A stretch of 5,814 nucleotides of DNA from Pseudomonadota bacterium (GCA_023444705.1 JAEXMB010000046.1:1-5814), one strand, 5' to 3'. Counted from the first letter of the stretch, positions 1-5,584 are shown. The notes: generated by a model from the letters alone, not told the origin. Program-made: numbers and translations.

Positions 1-615
1 CGGCAGCGTCAGGCAATGGTCGTTGATGGCGCGGATGATGGGGTAATCGTCGAGTGGAATTTCATAGCGCGCGGCGTTGTAAACCTGCGGGATCAGGCAG
101 AAATCGGCCATTGTGGGGGTATCGCCACAGACAAACGCGCCGGTGCGAAACGCGCTGCGCTCCAGCAGTTTTTCCGTGGCGGCAAATCCCTGCGCGATCC
201 ACTTGGCGTACCAGTCGGTTTTCTGCGACTGGCTGACGCCAAGATCGGTGGACAGATGTTGCAGAATCTTGAGGTTGTTGACGGGGTGGATGTCGGCCAC
301 CATCACCAGCGATATCTGGCGCACATAGGCGCGCTGTTGCGCATCCTTGGGCAGAATGGCGGGCGCGGGATGTTTTTCTTCGAGGTATTCCATGATCGCC
401 ATCGATTGCGTCAGCACGAAATCTCCATCGACCAGCGTGGGAACCTGTTCCTGCGGGTTCAGCTCCGCATATTCGGGGCGATGCTGTTCGCCGCCGTTGC
501 GCACCAGATGCACGGGGTTCGTCGTATAGGCCAGCCCCTTGTAAGCAAGGGCAAGGCGCACGCGATAGGCGCAAGAAGAACGGTAGTAACTGTAGAGCTG
601 ATAACCTGTCGTCAT
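1..615 (-). CDS. maiA: Maleylacetoacetate isomerase (zeta-class glutathione S-transferase), 3' end cut by window edge
   Basis: Catalyses glutathione-dependent cis-trans isomerisation of maleylacetoacetate to fumarylacetoacetate in the cytoplasmic homogentisate pathway. I translated this frame by hand: 205 codons run to the window edge. The family is usually about 210-215 residues, so only the last few are missing. The N-terminal thioredoxin-like domain has the zeta-class active-site motif SSCAYRVR (residues 13-20; family form SSCSWRVR), the cis-proline segment QVPTL (57-61) and the glutathione-contacting QSMAIMEYLEE (70-80). The C-terminal helical domain has IHPVNNL (109-115) and the fold signature CGDTPTMADFCLIPQVYNA (163-181). 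The ATG at 615 puts SSC at the usual place. The only SD-like sequence beside it, AAGGA, directly abuts the start, which is abnormal spacing (see the leader entries). The gene has the same orientation as fahA and hmgA but is separated from them by the plus-strand cassette, so it needs its own promoter. Confidence 0.95.
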   Translation of the reverse strand, partial: MTTGYQLYSYYRSSCAYRVRLALAYKGLAYTTNPVHLVRNGGEQHRPEYAELNPQEQVPTLVDGDFVLTQSMAIMEYLEEKHPAPAILPKDAQQRAYVRQISLVMVADIHPVNNLKILQHLSTDLGVSQSQKTDWYAKWIAQGFAATEKLLERSAFRTGAFVCGDTPTMADFCLIPQVYNAARYEIPLDDYPIIRAINDHCLTLP

Positions 616-623
616 TCCTTCAT
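612..623 (-). other. Three-codon leader frame (Met-Lys-Glu-stop) overlapping the maiA start
   Basis: On the minus strand an ATG at 623-621 is followed by AAG, GAA and TGA. The TGA (614-612) overlaps the maiA ATG (615-613) as ATGA. The sequence AGGGG (632-628) lies 4 bases before this mini-ATG, a workable SD distance. It lies 12 bases before the maiA ATG, which is long. Ribosomes could therefore load on the mini-frame and pass to maiA by coupling. What is seen is only the arrangement. Translation is inference, and so short a frame can arise by chance. Confidence 0.25.
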
Positions 624-627
624 TTTA

Positions 628-654
628 CCCCTGTTTTGCGGCTGGTGACAGGGG
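628..654 (-). promoter_or_regulatory. Hairpin in the maiA leader (7-bp perfect stem, 13-base loop)
   Basis: CCCCTGT (628-634) and ACAGGGG (648-654) are perfect inverted repeats around a 13-base loop. The hairpin lies within the predicted maiA transcript, 12 bases before its start codon. The 3' arm on the maiA mRNA contains AGGGG, the best Shine-Dalgarno-like sequence in this leader, so folding could hide it. No U-run follows on either strand, so it does not look like an intrinsic terminator. It could instead be a protein-binding operator. The role is inference. Confidence 0.4.
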
Positions 655-708
655 AAGCTTTAATATTGCCATAAATATCAATGACTTATTTGTTAAGTAA
701 TTGAAGTT

Positions 709-736
709 ATTATATGAATTGACTTTTGCTTGTCAT
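709..736 (-). promoter_or_regulatory. Predicted sigma70-type promoter for maiA
   Basis: On the minus strand, ATGACA (736-731, 5 of 6 to the -35 consensus) is followed after 16 bases by a perfect TATAAT (714-709). Transcription would begin near position 702, giving a leader of about 85 bases before maiA. The region is strikingly AT-rich against the surrounding coding DNA. This promoter interlocks with the opposite-facing cassette promoter (719-747). Confidence 0.55.
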
Positions 737-747
737 ATTTCTATGCT
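719..747 (+). promoter_or_regulatory. Predicted sigma70-type promoter for the ankyrin/NadE-like cassette
   Basis: TTGACT (719-724, 5 of 6) and TATGCT (742-747, 4 of 6) are separated by exactly 17 bases. A start near 754 would give a leader of about 34 bases before the ATG at 788. It would exclude translation from upstream in-frame TTG (701) or ATG (743) codons. It overlaps the minus-strand maiA promoter, so RNA polymerase probably cannot occupy both at once. The four plus-strand genes downstream are close enough to be read from here as one transcript. Confidence 0.5.
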
Positions 748-774
748 GGCATTCGTTTTTACAGCCGCATTCCC

Positions 775-779
775 AAAGG
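775..779 (+). promoter_or_regulatory. Ribosome binding site that decides the start of the first ankyrin gene
   Basis: AAAGG lies 8 bases before the ATG at 788. The open frame extends further upstream, but that extension crosses the predicted promoter and is AT-rich. It also has no counterpart in the paralogous second protein, whose N-terminus aligns with the Met encoded at 788. Confidence 0.5.
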
Positions 780-787
780 CGTTGCCG

Positions 788-1792
788 ATGTTCAACAGCG
801 AACAAAAGAAAGCCAATAAAGTCGCCCGCGCGATCGCCGAATACCGCTTTTCCGCCGCGACTGAAATGCTCAATGCCGGCGTGCCTGCCAACGGTATCGA
901 GCGCCGCAGGCGCGAGAAACCCACCAGCCTGATGCTGGCCGTCAAGGCCAAGAGTATCGAGCTGGTGCAATTGTTGCTGGAAAAGGGTGCCGATGTGCAT
1001 GCGCGCGACGGCGATGGCGACACGGCCTTTCACTACCTCGACCCCAAGGAAGAAGCCAAGAACCCCACCATCGTGCGCCTGCTGATGGCTGCAGGCGGTG
1101 ACATCAACAAAACCAACAACCGTGGCTACAGCGCCTTGCATATGATGCTCGACCGCTATGAACGCGCCGGCGCGGTTACGGCGTTGCTGCGCAATGGCGC
1201 CAGTACGGAGTTTGGCTATTCCTATTACGGCCCCGTACTTGTTTTTGCCAGCCGCCGCAACGAGCCTGAGGTGATCCGCGAGCTTGTCCGCCACGGCATA
1301 GGGCTTGAGGCTGTGGGACGCAACGGCTATACCGCGCTGCATATGGCGGCGGCGGAAGGCAATGGCGACGTCGTCAAAACGCTGGTCGAACTGGGGGCTG
1401 ATATCCATGCCCGCGATGAAAAAATGAACACCCCCGCCGACCTTGCCGAGGAAAAAAAGCACATCGGCCTTGCAAATTTCCTACGCCAGCAGATGGGCAG
1501 CGGTGCTGTGACGGAGAACGGCTGGCGCAAGGTGTCCGACGACGAAATCGCCTTCGTCAGCGATAAAAAAGCGGTCAGCTACCGCCTGACCGAAATTTTC
1601 AATTTCGCAACGCAAGAGGCGACCTTGCTGGCGCGCAACCTTGAAACCGGCAGCGAAAGCGTGACCATCAGGAACTTCAACCTTTGTGCCGACGATGTCC
1701 TGCGTACAGCGGCGCAGCAGTTGCAGCAACAGGGCGGCAACGTCCGCGCTCTGCCCGGTATCAAACCCGTGCGCCTGATCGAAAAGAGGTAA
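788..1792 (+). CDS. Ankyrin-repeat protein 1 with conserved C-terminal module
   Basis: The product is 334 residues and probably cytoplasmic: I see no signal peptide or membrane segment from this start. Five ankyrin-type repeats lie at about residues 44-75, 76-110, 111-143, 147-177 and 178-210, plus a partial one at 211-234. The clearest features are LLLEKGADVHARD, GYSALHMM and GYTALHMAAAEGNGDVV. Such repeats are protein-binding scaffolds. The C-terminal part (245-319) is not ankyrin. It runs from GWR through YRLTEIFNF, NLET and ES to GG, and it recurs in the next gene and, diverged, in the fourth. The start was chosen from AAAGG at 775-779, the promoter at 719-747 and alignment with the paralog (MFNSEQKK against MALFSDTPEK). 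Three bases separate it from the second gene, so they are probably cotranscribed. I do not recognise a named gene, and the binding partner is unknown. Confidence 0.88.
   Translation: MFNSEQKKANKVARAIAEYRFSAATEMLNAGVPANGIERRRREKPTSLMLAVKAKSIELVQLLLEKGADVHARDGDGDTAFHYLDPKEEAKNPTIVRLLMAAGGDINKTNNRGYSALHMMLDRYERAGAVTALLRNGASTEFGYSYYGPVLVFASRRNEPEVIRELVRHGIGLEAVGRNGYTALHMAAAEGNGDVVKTLVELGADIHARDEKMNTPADLAEEKKHIGLANFLRQQMGSGAVTENGWRKVSDDEIAFVSDKKAVSYRLTEIFNFATQEATLLARNLETGSESVTIRNFNLCADDVLRTAAQQLQQQGGNVRALPGIKPVRLIEKR
1520..1744 (+). other. C-terminal TEIFNF module, copy 1
   Basis: These are residues 245-319 of ankyrin protein 1. Key positions shared with copy 2 are GWR at the start, Y-[RK]-[LV]-TEIFNF, NLET 11 residues further on, ES, an isoleucine and asparagine, a helical stretch with A and L, and a closing GG. 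Spacing from GW to TEI and from FNF to NLET is identical in both, with one single-residue indel afterwards. The pattern suggests a small domain of beta strands followed by a helix. I do not recognise it as a named family. Confidence 0.65.
1785..1789 (+). promoter_or_regulatory. Ribosome binding site of the second ankyrin gene
   Basis: AGAGG lies in the last codons of the first ankyrin gene, 6 bases before the ATG at 1796. It fixes that start and suggests the two genes are translated from one message. Confidence 0.6.
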
Positions 1793-1795
1793 GCG

Positions 1796-2866
1796 ATGGC
1801 CTTGTTCAGCGACACCCCGGAAAAGCGCGGCGAGAAAATTGCCCAGTTATTGATGCGCGGTCGTTACGACAGCGATGCAGAAAAAAAGATCAGCCAACTT
1901 TTGGCCAAGGGCGCGGTCGTTCCCGATGTGTATGGCGATTACGGCATGCTGGCGATGGCGATTTATTACCGCCACCAGCAACTGATCGATCATTGCATCG
2001 ACCGTAAAATCGGCCTGAACAGGCGCGGCATGTTCAGCGGTACGCCGCTGATGGCGGCACTTGATCACCGCATGGCGGCGGTGGCCAAACGGCTTGTCGC
2101 GGCAGGGGTCGACCTCAAAGTGAAAGACGTTTACGGGCGCACGCCGCTGATGCTGGCCATTCGCAACGGCGACTTGCCGCTGGCACGTACGCTGGTTCGC
2201 AAAAAGCTGTCGTTGCAGGCCAAGACGGATAAAGGTTACAGCTGCGTGACGGCGGCGCTTGAAAGCGGCAATGCGCAAGTGCTGGAATATGTACTCGCCG
2301 CCAAGCCGCCCCTTAATACCGTGTATGACTCAAGGCCGTTGCTGTTTGCCGCGATTGATACGCGCAAGGCCGAACTGTTCGATATGCTGGTCAAGGCAGG
2401 GTGCAAGATCGATATTCACGCCAAAGGCCCGTGGAACCAGAGCCTGCTGGCTTATGCCCGTGGTGAAAACGCGCATAAGGACGTCAAAGCGCGCCTGAAC
2501 GCTATCGCCGCACGTGAAAAGCAGCAAAAGGAAAACGCCGCCAGGGCCGCGCGTACCGGCTGGCGCCTGAACGGTGCGCACGAGGTTTGCCGCATTGAAG
2601 AACCCGCCAATATACCCTATAAAGTGACCGAGATTTTCAATTTCAGCTCGGGCCTTTATACCCGCATCAACCAGAACCTTGAAACCAAGGCGGAAAGTTC
2701 GGCGATCATGAATATATCCGACATTGCCGACAGCGCCTTTGTCGATAGCGCCGCAGAACAATTGACGGCGCTGGGTGGCATTGTGCCGGAAAAAACAACA
2801 GTGGGCGGTGTTTTTGCGCCGCCTGTCGCCAAAGCCATCATCAGCAAGCCCGGGAACGCGCAATGA
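1796..2866 (+). CDS. Ankyrin-repeat protein 2 with conserved C-terminal module
   Basis: The product is 356 residues, with no signal peptide or membrane segment visible. Five to six ankyrin-type repeats lie at about residues 44-77, 80-112, 113-145, 146-178, 179-210 and, degenerate, 211-240. The best are SGTPLMAALDHRMAAVAKRL, YGRTPLMLAIRNGDLPLA and RPLLFAAIDTRKAELFDMLV. A charged, alanine-rich helical linker (about 226-252, with REKQQKENAARAAR) leads into the C-terminal module at 255-330 (GWR, YKVTEIFNF, NLET, ES, GG). About 26 further residues follow, mostly small and hydrophobic. It is a diverged tandem paralog of ankyrin protein 1: the repeats have drifted but the C-terminal module is kept. 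AGAGG precedes the start. Its stop overlaps the next start as ATGA (2863-2866), which predicts translational coupling to the NAD-synthase-like gene. Function is unknown; a scaffold or partner of its neighbours is the simplest inference. Confidence 0.9.
   Translation: MALFSDTPEKRGEKIAQLLMRGRYDSDAEKKISQLLAKGAVVPDVYGDYGMLAMAIYYRHQQLIDHCIDRKIGLNRRGMFSGTPLMAALDHRMAAVAKRLVAAGVDLKVKDVYGRTPLMLAIRNGDLPLARTLVRKKLSLQAKTDKGYSCVTAALESGNAQVLEYVLAAKPPLNTVYDSRPLLFAAIDTRKAELFDMLVKAGCKIDIHAKGPWNQSLLAYARGENAHKDVKARLNAIAAREKQQKENAARAARTGWRLNGAHEVCRIEEPANIPYKVTEIFNFSSGLYTRINQNLETKAESSAIMNISDIADSAFVDSAAEQLTALGGIVPEKTTVGGVFAPPVAKAIISKPGNAQ
2558..2785 (+). other. C-terminal TEIFNF module, copy 2
   Basis: These are residues 255-330 of ankyrin protein 2. 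The module aligns with copy 1 over its whole length with one indel, and about a third of positions are identical. DNA identity is local: the 18 bases encoding TEIFNF differ at one base (1589-1606 against 2627-2644), and 12 bases spanning NLET are identical (1637-1648 against 2675-2686). The helical end reads IAD...AAEQLTALGG, and part of this also matches copy 3 in the fourth gene. Confidence 0.65.
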
Positions 2867-3702
2867 CACTGAATGCTTTAAAGCCTGCCGTCACGCCTGC
2901 CACAGCGGCTGATCCTCTGGCGCAATTCAATGCGCTTGTCAGCTGGGTCAAGGATCTGGCACTCAAACAGAACATGCCGGGCGCGATCATCGGCATCAGC
3001 GGCACGGATTCCATTCTGGCCTTTCTGGTCTGCGCGCGCGCCTTTGCCGCGCTTGGCAAAGCAGACCGCGTTATGGGCGTGCATTACGGCGCAGCGTTTC
3101 CGCCCGCCGACAAAACCGAAGAACAGCTGGTCAAAATCCTTGGCGTCAACCCGAGCTACCGCTGGGTAGCGCGCAGCATCGTGCCGTGGTTGCGTGACAA
3201 AGCCCCCGGGGCGCAGGTGGTGGTGGATGAAAGCATCGATTTCACCGACGACTATCAGCGTTGGGCCAGCCTGATGCGCAGCTCGCTCAGCGGCGCATCG
3301 CGTACCGAAATGCTTGATGCCGCCAATTGTTACTGGGTCGTTGGCACGCGCAACGCCACTGAACAGGCGCTTGGCACTTATAGCAACATTTCGGGTGCCG
3401 TCAGCCTGCAGCCGCTGATCAATCTTTATAAAAGCGATATCCTCAAAATCTGCGCGGGTCTTGGCGTGCCGCAACTGGCTATCGACAAAAGCCGTCAGGT
3501 CGATTGCGATTGCGGCCGCTATGACCTTGCCGCCGACCATATCGACGAGGTCGATATGCTGATCAAGCTCCGCGCGGGCGAAGTTGCGGCTGATACGGTG
3601 GTCATGGATGCGGACCTGCGCGAAAAACTGGAGGCGTTTATTGACCAGCAATGCGATTATGCCGGTTTCAAGACGCAGATACCCTATTGCCCGCCCAAGT
3701 AA
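2863..3702 (+). CDS. NAD-synthase-like N-type ATP pyrophosphatase with shortened ATP loop
   Basis: The 279 residues match ammonia-dependent NadE (about 275), with no glutaminase domain. NadE adenylates deamido-NAD with ATP, then amidates it. Family marks in order: hydrophobic strand and loop GISGTDS (44-50), GTRNATE (161-167, family GTxNxxE, the Glu being a metal ligand in NadE), LQPLINLYKSDILKICAGLG (182-201, matching the L-P-L...K segment), VP, and a C-terminal FKTQIP (269-274, compare HKRxxP). Oddities: the loop should read SGGxDS and is one residue short. The TKYGD segment after GTxNxxE is replaced by YSNISG. The P-[ST]-A-[DG]-L segment is replaced by SRQVDCDCG (210-218). Aspartate and serine of the loop remain. 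It may be a NadE with unusual chemistry, an ATP pyrophosphatase acting on another substrate, or a non-catalytic homolog, so I withhold nadE. Its ATG overlaps the upstream stop, and no strong separate SD is seen. Confidence 0.82.
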   Translation: MTLNALKPAVTPATAADPLAQFNALVSWVKDLALKQNMPGAIIGISGTDSILAFLVCARAFAALGKADRVMGVHYGAAFPPADKTEEQLVKILGVNPSYRWVARSIVPWLRDKAPGAQVVVDESIDFTDDYQRWASLMRSSLSGASRTEMLDAANCYWVVGTRNATEQALGTYSNISGAVSLQPLINLYKSDILKICAGLGVPQLAIDKSRQVDCDCGRYDLAADHIDEVDMLIKLRAGEVAADTVVMDADLREKLEAFIDQQCDYAGFKTQIPYCPPK

Positions 3703-4610
3703 GCCAGACCAGTGATCCTTATAGGCTCTCGCGACGTCTGCCACGTGCCGTGGCGGCGGGGGATGCCGCGACTGTATACGATCTTGCCATGCAGGCAGGG
3801 CAAGACATGCAGGCCGAGCGCATGGCGGCATTGCTGTGCGATGGTTTAAGCGACGGGCAAAAGCGCGATGTCGCGGCGGGTATCTGCGCCGATATGAACT
3901 TTGCCGCGCTGGCGCAAATTGGCGCGCTGGCATTTTCGTTTCCGCTGTGGCGCTTCATCAGCCAGCGCACACAGGGCATGGACAGCGTGATCGAGGCAAT
4001 GGGTTATACGCGCCTGAACCGCGCCAGCGACCTGCGTGATGCAGCACTGCCAGACCCCGCGCGCGACGAGCTTGGCGTTGGGTTTGTGCGGGCGCGTGGC
4101 GGTGCCTATGTGGAATATCGCCGCAGTTATATTCTCTATGCCTCGCAACAGGGTGCGCTTTTGGTGCGCAACAGCTCGTATTTCTACGGGCGCGACCGTC
4201 TGCGTCATGCCGTCTATATAGCTGATCCGCAAGTGCCGCAGGAAACGCTGGAAAACCTCACCGCCACGCAGATTGACAGCGGAGCCTTGTTCGCGCCGCT
4301 GTCCACAGGACGGGGTGAGCAGGCAGCGGCACTGGTCGCTGGCTTCATGCGGCATGAAAACGCCCTGCACGATTGGGTCTGGGGCGAGGGGCTGGGCGTT
4401 ACGCTCGATTTTCTGCGTGACAAGCTGCAATCGCGCCGTGGCATGCCGTATATCGGCATCGTCAAGAAAGGCTGGCCTGCGTGGACGCCGCAACGCGTTG
4501 TCGCGCTTGATGATGGCGTGATCGACGATATCGCGCGCGGCATCTATGCGCCGCAGGACGGCGGGCGCATCGTCATGCTGTCCGGCCCTGCGGGGGATTT
4601 CCCGCTTTAG
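3651..4610 (+). CDS. Unrecognised protein with a diverged copy of the TEIFNF module
   Basis: I do not recognise this as a named family. From the first ATG it is 319 residues, with no signal peptide or clear membrane helix. The N-terminal third (about 28-105) is helical and resembles degenerate ankyrin or other solenoid repeats, for example AVAAGDAATVYDLAMQAG. Residues about 154-209 resemble the C-terminal module of the two ankyrin proteins. The rest is mixed, with conserved-looking GWPAW (274-278) and a glycine-rich end. The start is uncertain. ATG 3651 overlaps the previous gene by 52 bases, and its GGAGG (3630-3634) is 16 bases away, which is too far. TTG 3687, GTG 3750 and ATG 3789 are alternatives. 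Residues from about DPYRLSRRL (22-30) look like true protein, which favours a start at or before 3711. It lies last in the plus-strand unit and converges on fahA, with overlapping stop codons. Confidence 0.75.
   Translation: MRLCRFQDADTLLPAQVSQTSDPYRLSRRLPRAVAAGDAATVYDLAMQAGQDMQAERMAALLCDGLSDGQKRDVAAGICADMNFAALAQIGALAFSFPLWRFISQRTQGMDSVIEAMGYTRLNRASDLRDAALPDPARDELGVGFVRARGGAYVEYRRSYILYASQQGALLVRNSSYFYGRDRLRHAVYIADPQVPQETLENLTATQIDSGALFAPLSTGRGEQAAALVAGFMRHENALHDWVWGEGLGVTLDFLRDKLQSRRGMPYIGIVKKGWPAWTPQRVVALDDGVIDDIARGIYAPQDGGRIVMLSGPAGDFPL
4110..4277 (+). other. Possible diverged TEIFNF module, copy 3
   Basis: These are residues about 154-209 of the fourth cassette protein. YRRSYILYASQQGALLVRN aligns with YRLTEIFNFATQEATLLARN of copy 1 at eight identical positions with one gap. 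From that asparagine the alignment to copy 2 runs gaplessly for 18 residues to IAD, then to ENLTA against EQLTA. The TEIFNF core itself is not kept. I made this alignment by eye; a profile comparison would decide it. Confidence 0.4.
4590..4608 (+). terminator. Weak candidate terminator at the end of the plus-strand unit
   Basis: GCGGG (4590-4594) and CCCGC (4601-4605) form a 5-bp GC-only stem with a 6-base loop, followed by only three T residues. It sits in the last codons of the fourth gene. The short U-run makes it a poor intrinsic terminator. I see no better one, and there is no intergenic space at this convergent junction. Confidence 0.25.
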
Positions 4611-5578
4611 CGGTTATAGGGGCTGACCTTCTGCTCGATCGCGCCGAAAATCGTCTTGCCCTGCGCGTCTTTCATTTCGATTTTGACGGTGTCGCCGTAT
4701 TTCATGAAGGGCGTCTTGCTTTCACCCTCGTTGACCTTTTCCAGCATGCGCTTTTCGACAATGCAGCAATGGCCAAGGCTGCGGTCCTTGTTCGATACCG
4801 TGCCGGAGCCGATGATCGTGCCGGCCACCAGCGGGCGGGTTTTCGCCGCGTGGGCGATCAACTGGCCGAAATCGAAGACCATGTCGACACCCGCATTGGG
4901 CTGGCCGAACAGGGCGCCGTTCCAGTAAACCTCAAGCGGCAGGTGCAATTTATTGTCGCGCCATGCGTCGCCCAGCGTATCGGGGGTGACGGCCAGCGGC
5001 GAAAACGCGCTGGAGGGTTTTGACTGGAAAAAGCCAAAACCTTTGGCCAGCTCGTTCTGTGCGATCAGGCGCAGGGTGACATCGTTGACCAGCATGACAA
5101 GGCGGATGTACTCGCCGGCCTTGTCGGCGGGTGTGCCCATCGGTACGTCACCGGTGATGACGGCGACTTCGCCTTCGAAATCGATGCCCCAGCTGTCGGT
5201 TTCAAACTGGATGTCGTCATAGGGGCCGAGGAAACTGTCCGAGCCCCCCTGATAGATCAGCGGATCGGTCCAGAAGCTCGGTGGCATTTCCGCACCGCGC
5301 GCCTTGCGCACAAGTTCCACATGGTTGACGTAGGCTGAGCCATCCGCCCACTGATAGGCGCGCGGCAGGGGGGAGGCACAGGCGCGCGGATCAAACGCGA
5401 AGCTTTGCGCCTCGTTGGTGCCAAGCTTGGCGTGCAGGTCGCGCAGGCGGCCTTCCTCGAAATCCCAGTCATCAAGGGCTTCCTGCATGGTGGTGCCGGC
5501 TTCTGCCGCCAGTGTCAGGTCGTCGGAGACGACGATCAGGCGGCCGTCGCGGCCGTCTTTGAGGGATGCAAGTTTCAT
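4607..5578 (-). CDS. fahA: Fumarylacetoacetate hydrolase
   Basis: Hydrolyses fumarylacetoacetate to fumarate and acetoacetate, the last step of cytoplasmic homogentisate breakdown. The 323 residues are typical for bacterial enzymes of this type. The N-terminal portion (about 1-85, starting MKLASLKDGRDG) precedes the FAH catalytic fold. Seen there: GIDFEGEVAVI (131-141), with E135 and E137 as expected divalent-metal ligands; VNDVTLR (164-170), with D166 as a further ligand; FFQSKPSSAFSP (183-194), with K187 matching the conserved catalytic-site lysine; and the glycine-rich GTIIGSGTVSNKD (253-265). An AGG 5 bases before the ATG overlaps the hmgA stop region, and the gap from hmgA is 6 bases, so the two are cotranscribed and possibly coupled. 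The stop overlaps that of the convergent fourth cassette gene. In many bacteria maiA follows directly; here the plus-strand cassette intervenes. Confidence 0.95.
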   Translation of the reverse strand: MKLASLKDGRDGRLIVVSDDLTLAAEAGTTMQEALDDWDFEEGRLRDLHAKLGTNEAQSFAFDPRACASPLPRAYQWADGSAYVNHVELVRKARGAEMPPSFWTDPLIYQGGSDSFLGPYDDIQFETDSWGIDFEGEVAVITGDVPMGTPADKAGEYIRLVMLVNDVTLRLIAQNELAKGFGFFQSKPSSAFSPLAVTPDTLGDAWRDNKLHLPLEVYWNGALFGQPNAGVDMVFDFGQLIAHAAKTRPLVAGTIIGSGTVSNKDRSLGHCCIVEKRMLEKVNEGESKTPFMKYGDTVKIEMKDAQGKTIFGAIEQKVSPYNR

Positions 5579-5584
5579 CTGTGC

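Noticed and set aside
62..574. A 170-codon minus-strand frame and a 210-codon plus-strand frame covering the maiA region.
   Set aside because: The frame ending at position 615 on the minus strand gives a full zeta-class GST sequence with its motifs. The others give none.
701..787. N-terminal extension of ankyrin protein 1 from TTG 701 or ATG 743, which would give a hydrophobic, signal-peptide-like start (MLAFVFTAAFP).
   Set aside because: The stretch is AT-rich non-coding in character, contains the predicted promoter elements of both directions, lacks basic residues before the hydrophobic part from 743, and has no counterpart in the paralog. ATG 788 has an AAAGG at good distance.
710..1462. 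A 250-codon minus-strand frame opposite ankyrin gene 1.
   Set aside because: It is antisense to recognisable ankyrin repeats, runs into the promoter region and shows no family motif.
788..2866. The ankyrin proteins as secreted host-directed effectors.
   Set aside because: No signal peptide or recognisable secretion signal is visible, and coupling to a NadE-like gene points to a cytoplasmic role. Leaderless type IV secretion cannot be excluded from sequence alone.
2878..3933. A 351-codon open frame on the minus strand opposite the NadE-like gene and the start of the fourth gene.
   Set aside because: It is low-complexity (rich in Arg, Ala and Pro) with no family motifs, and lies antisense to a gene with clear NadE motifs. 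It is a typical shadow in GC-rich DNA.
788..4610. The cassette as a transposon or integrative element.
   Set aside because: No transposase, recombinase, terminal inverted repeats or flanking direct repeats are visible at either edge.
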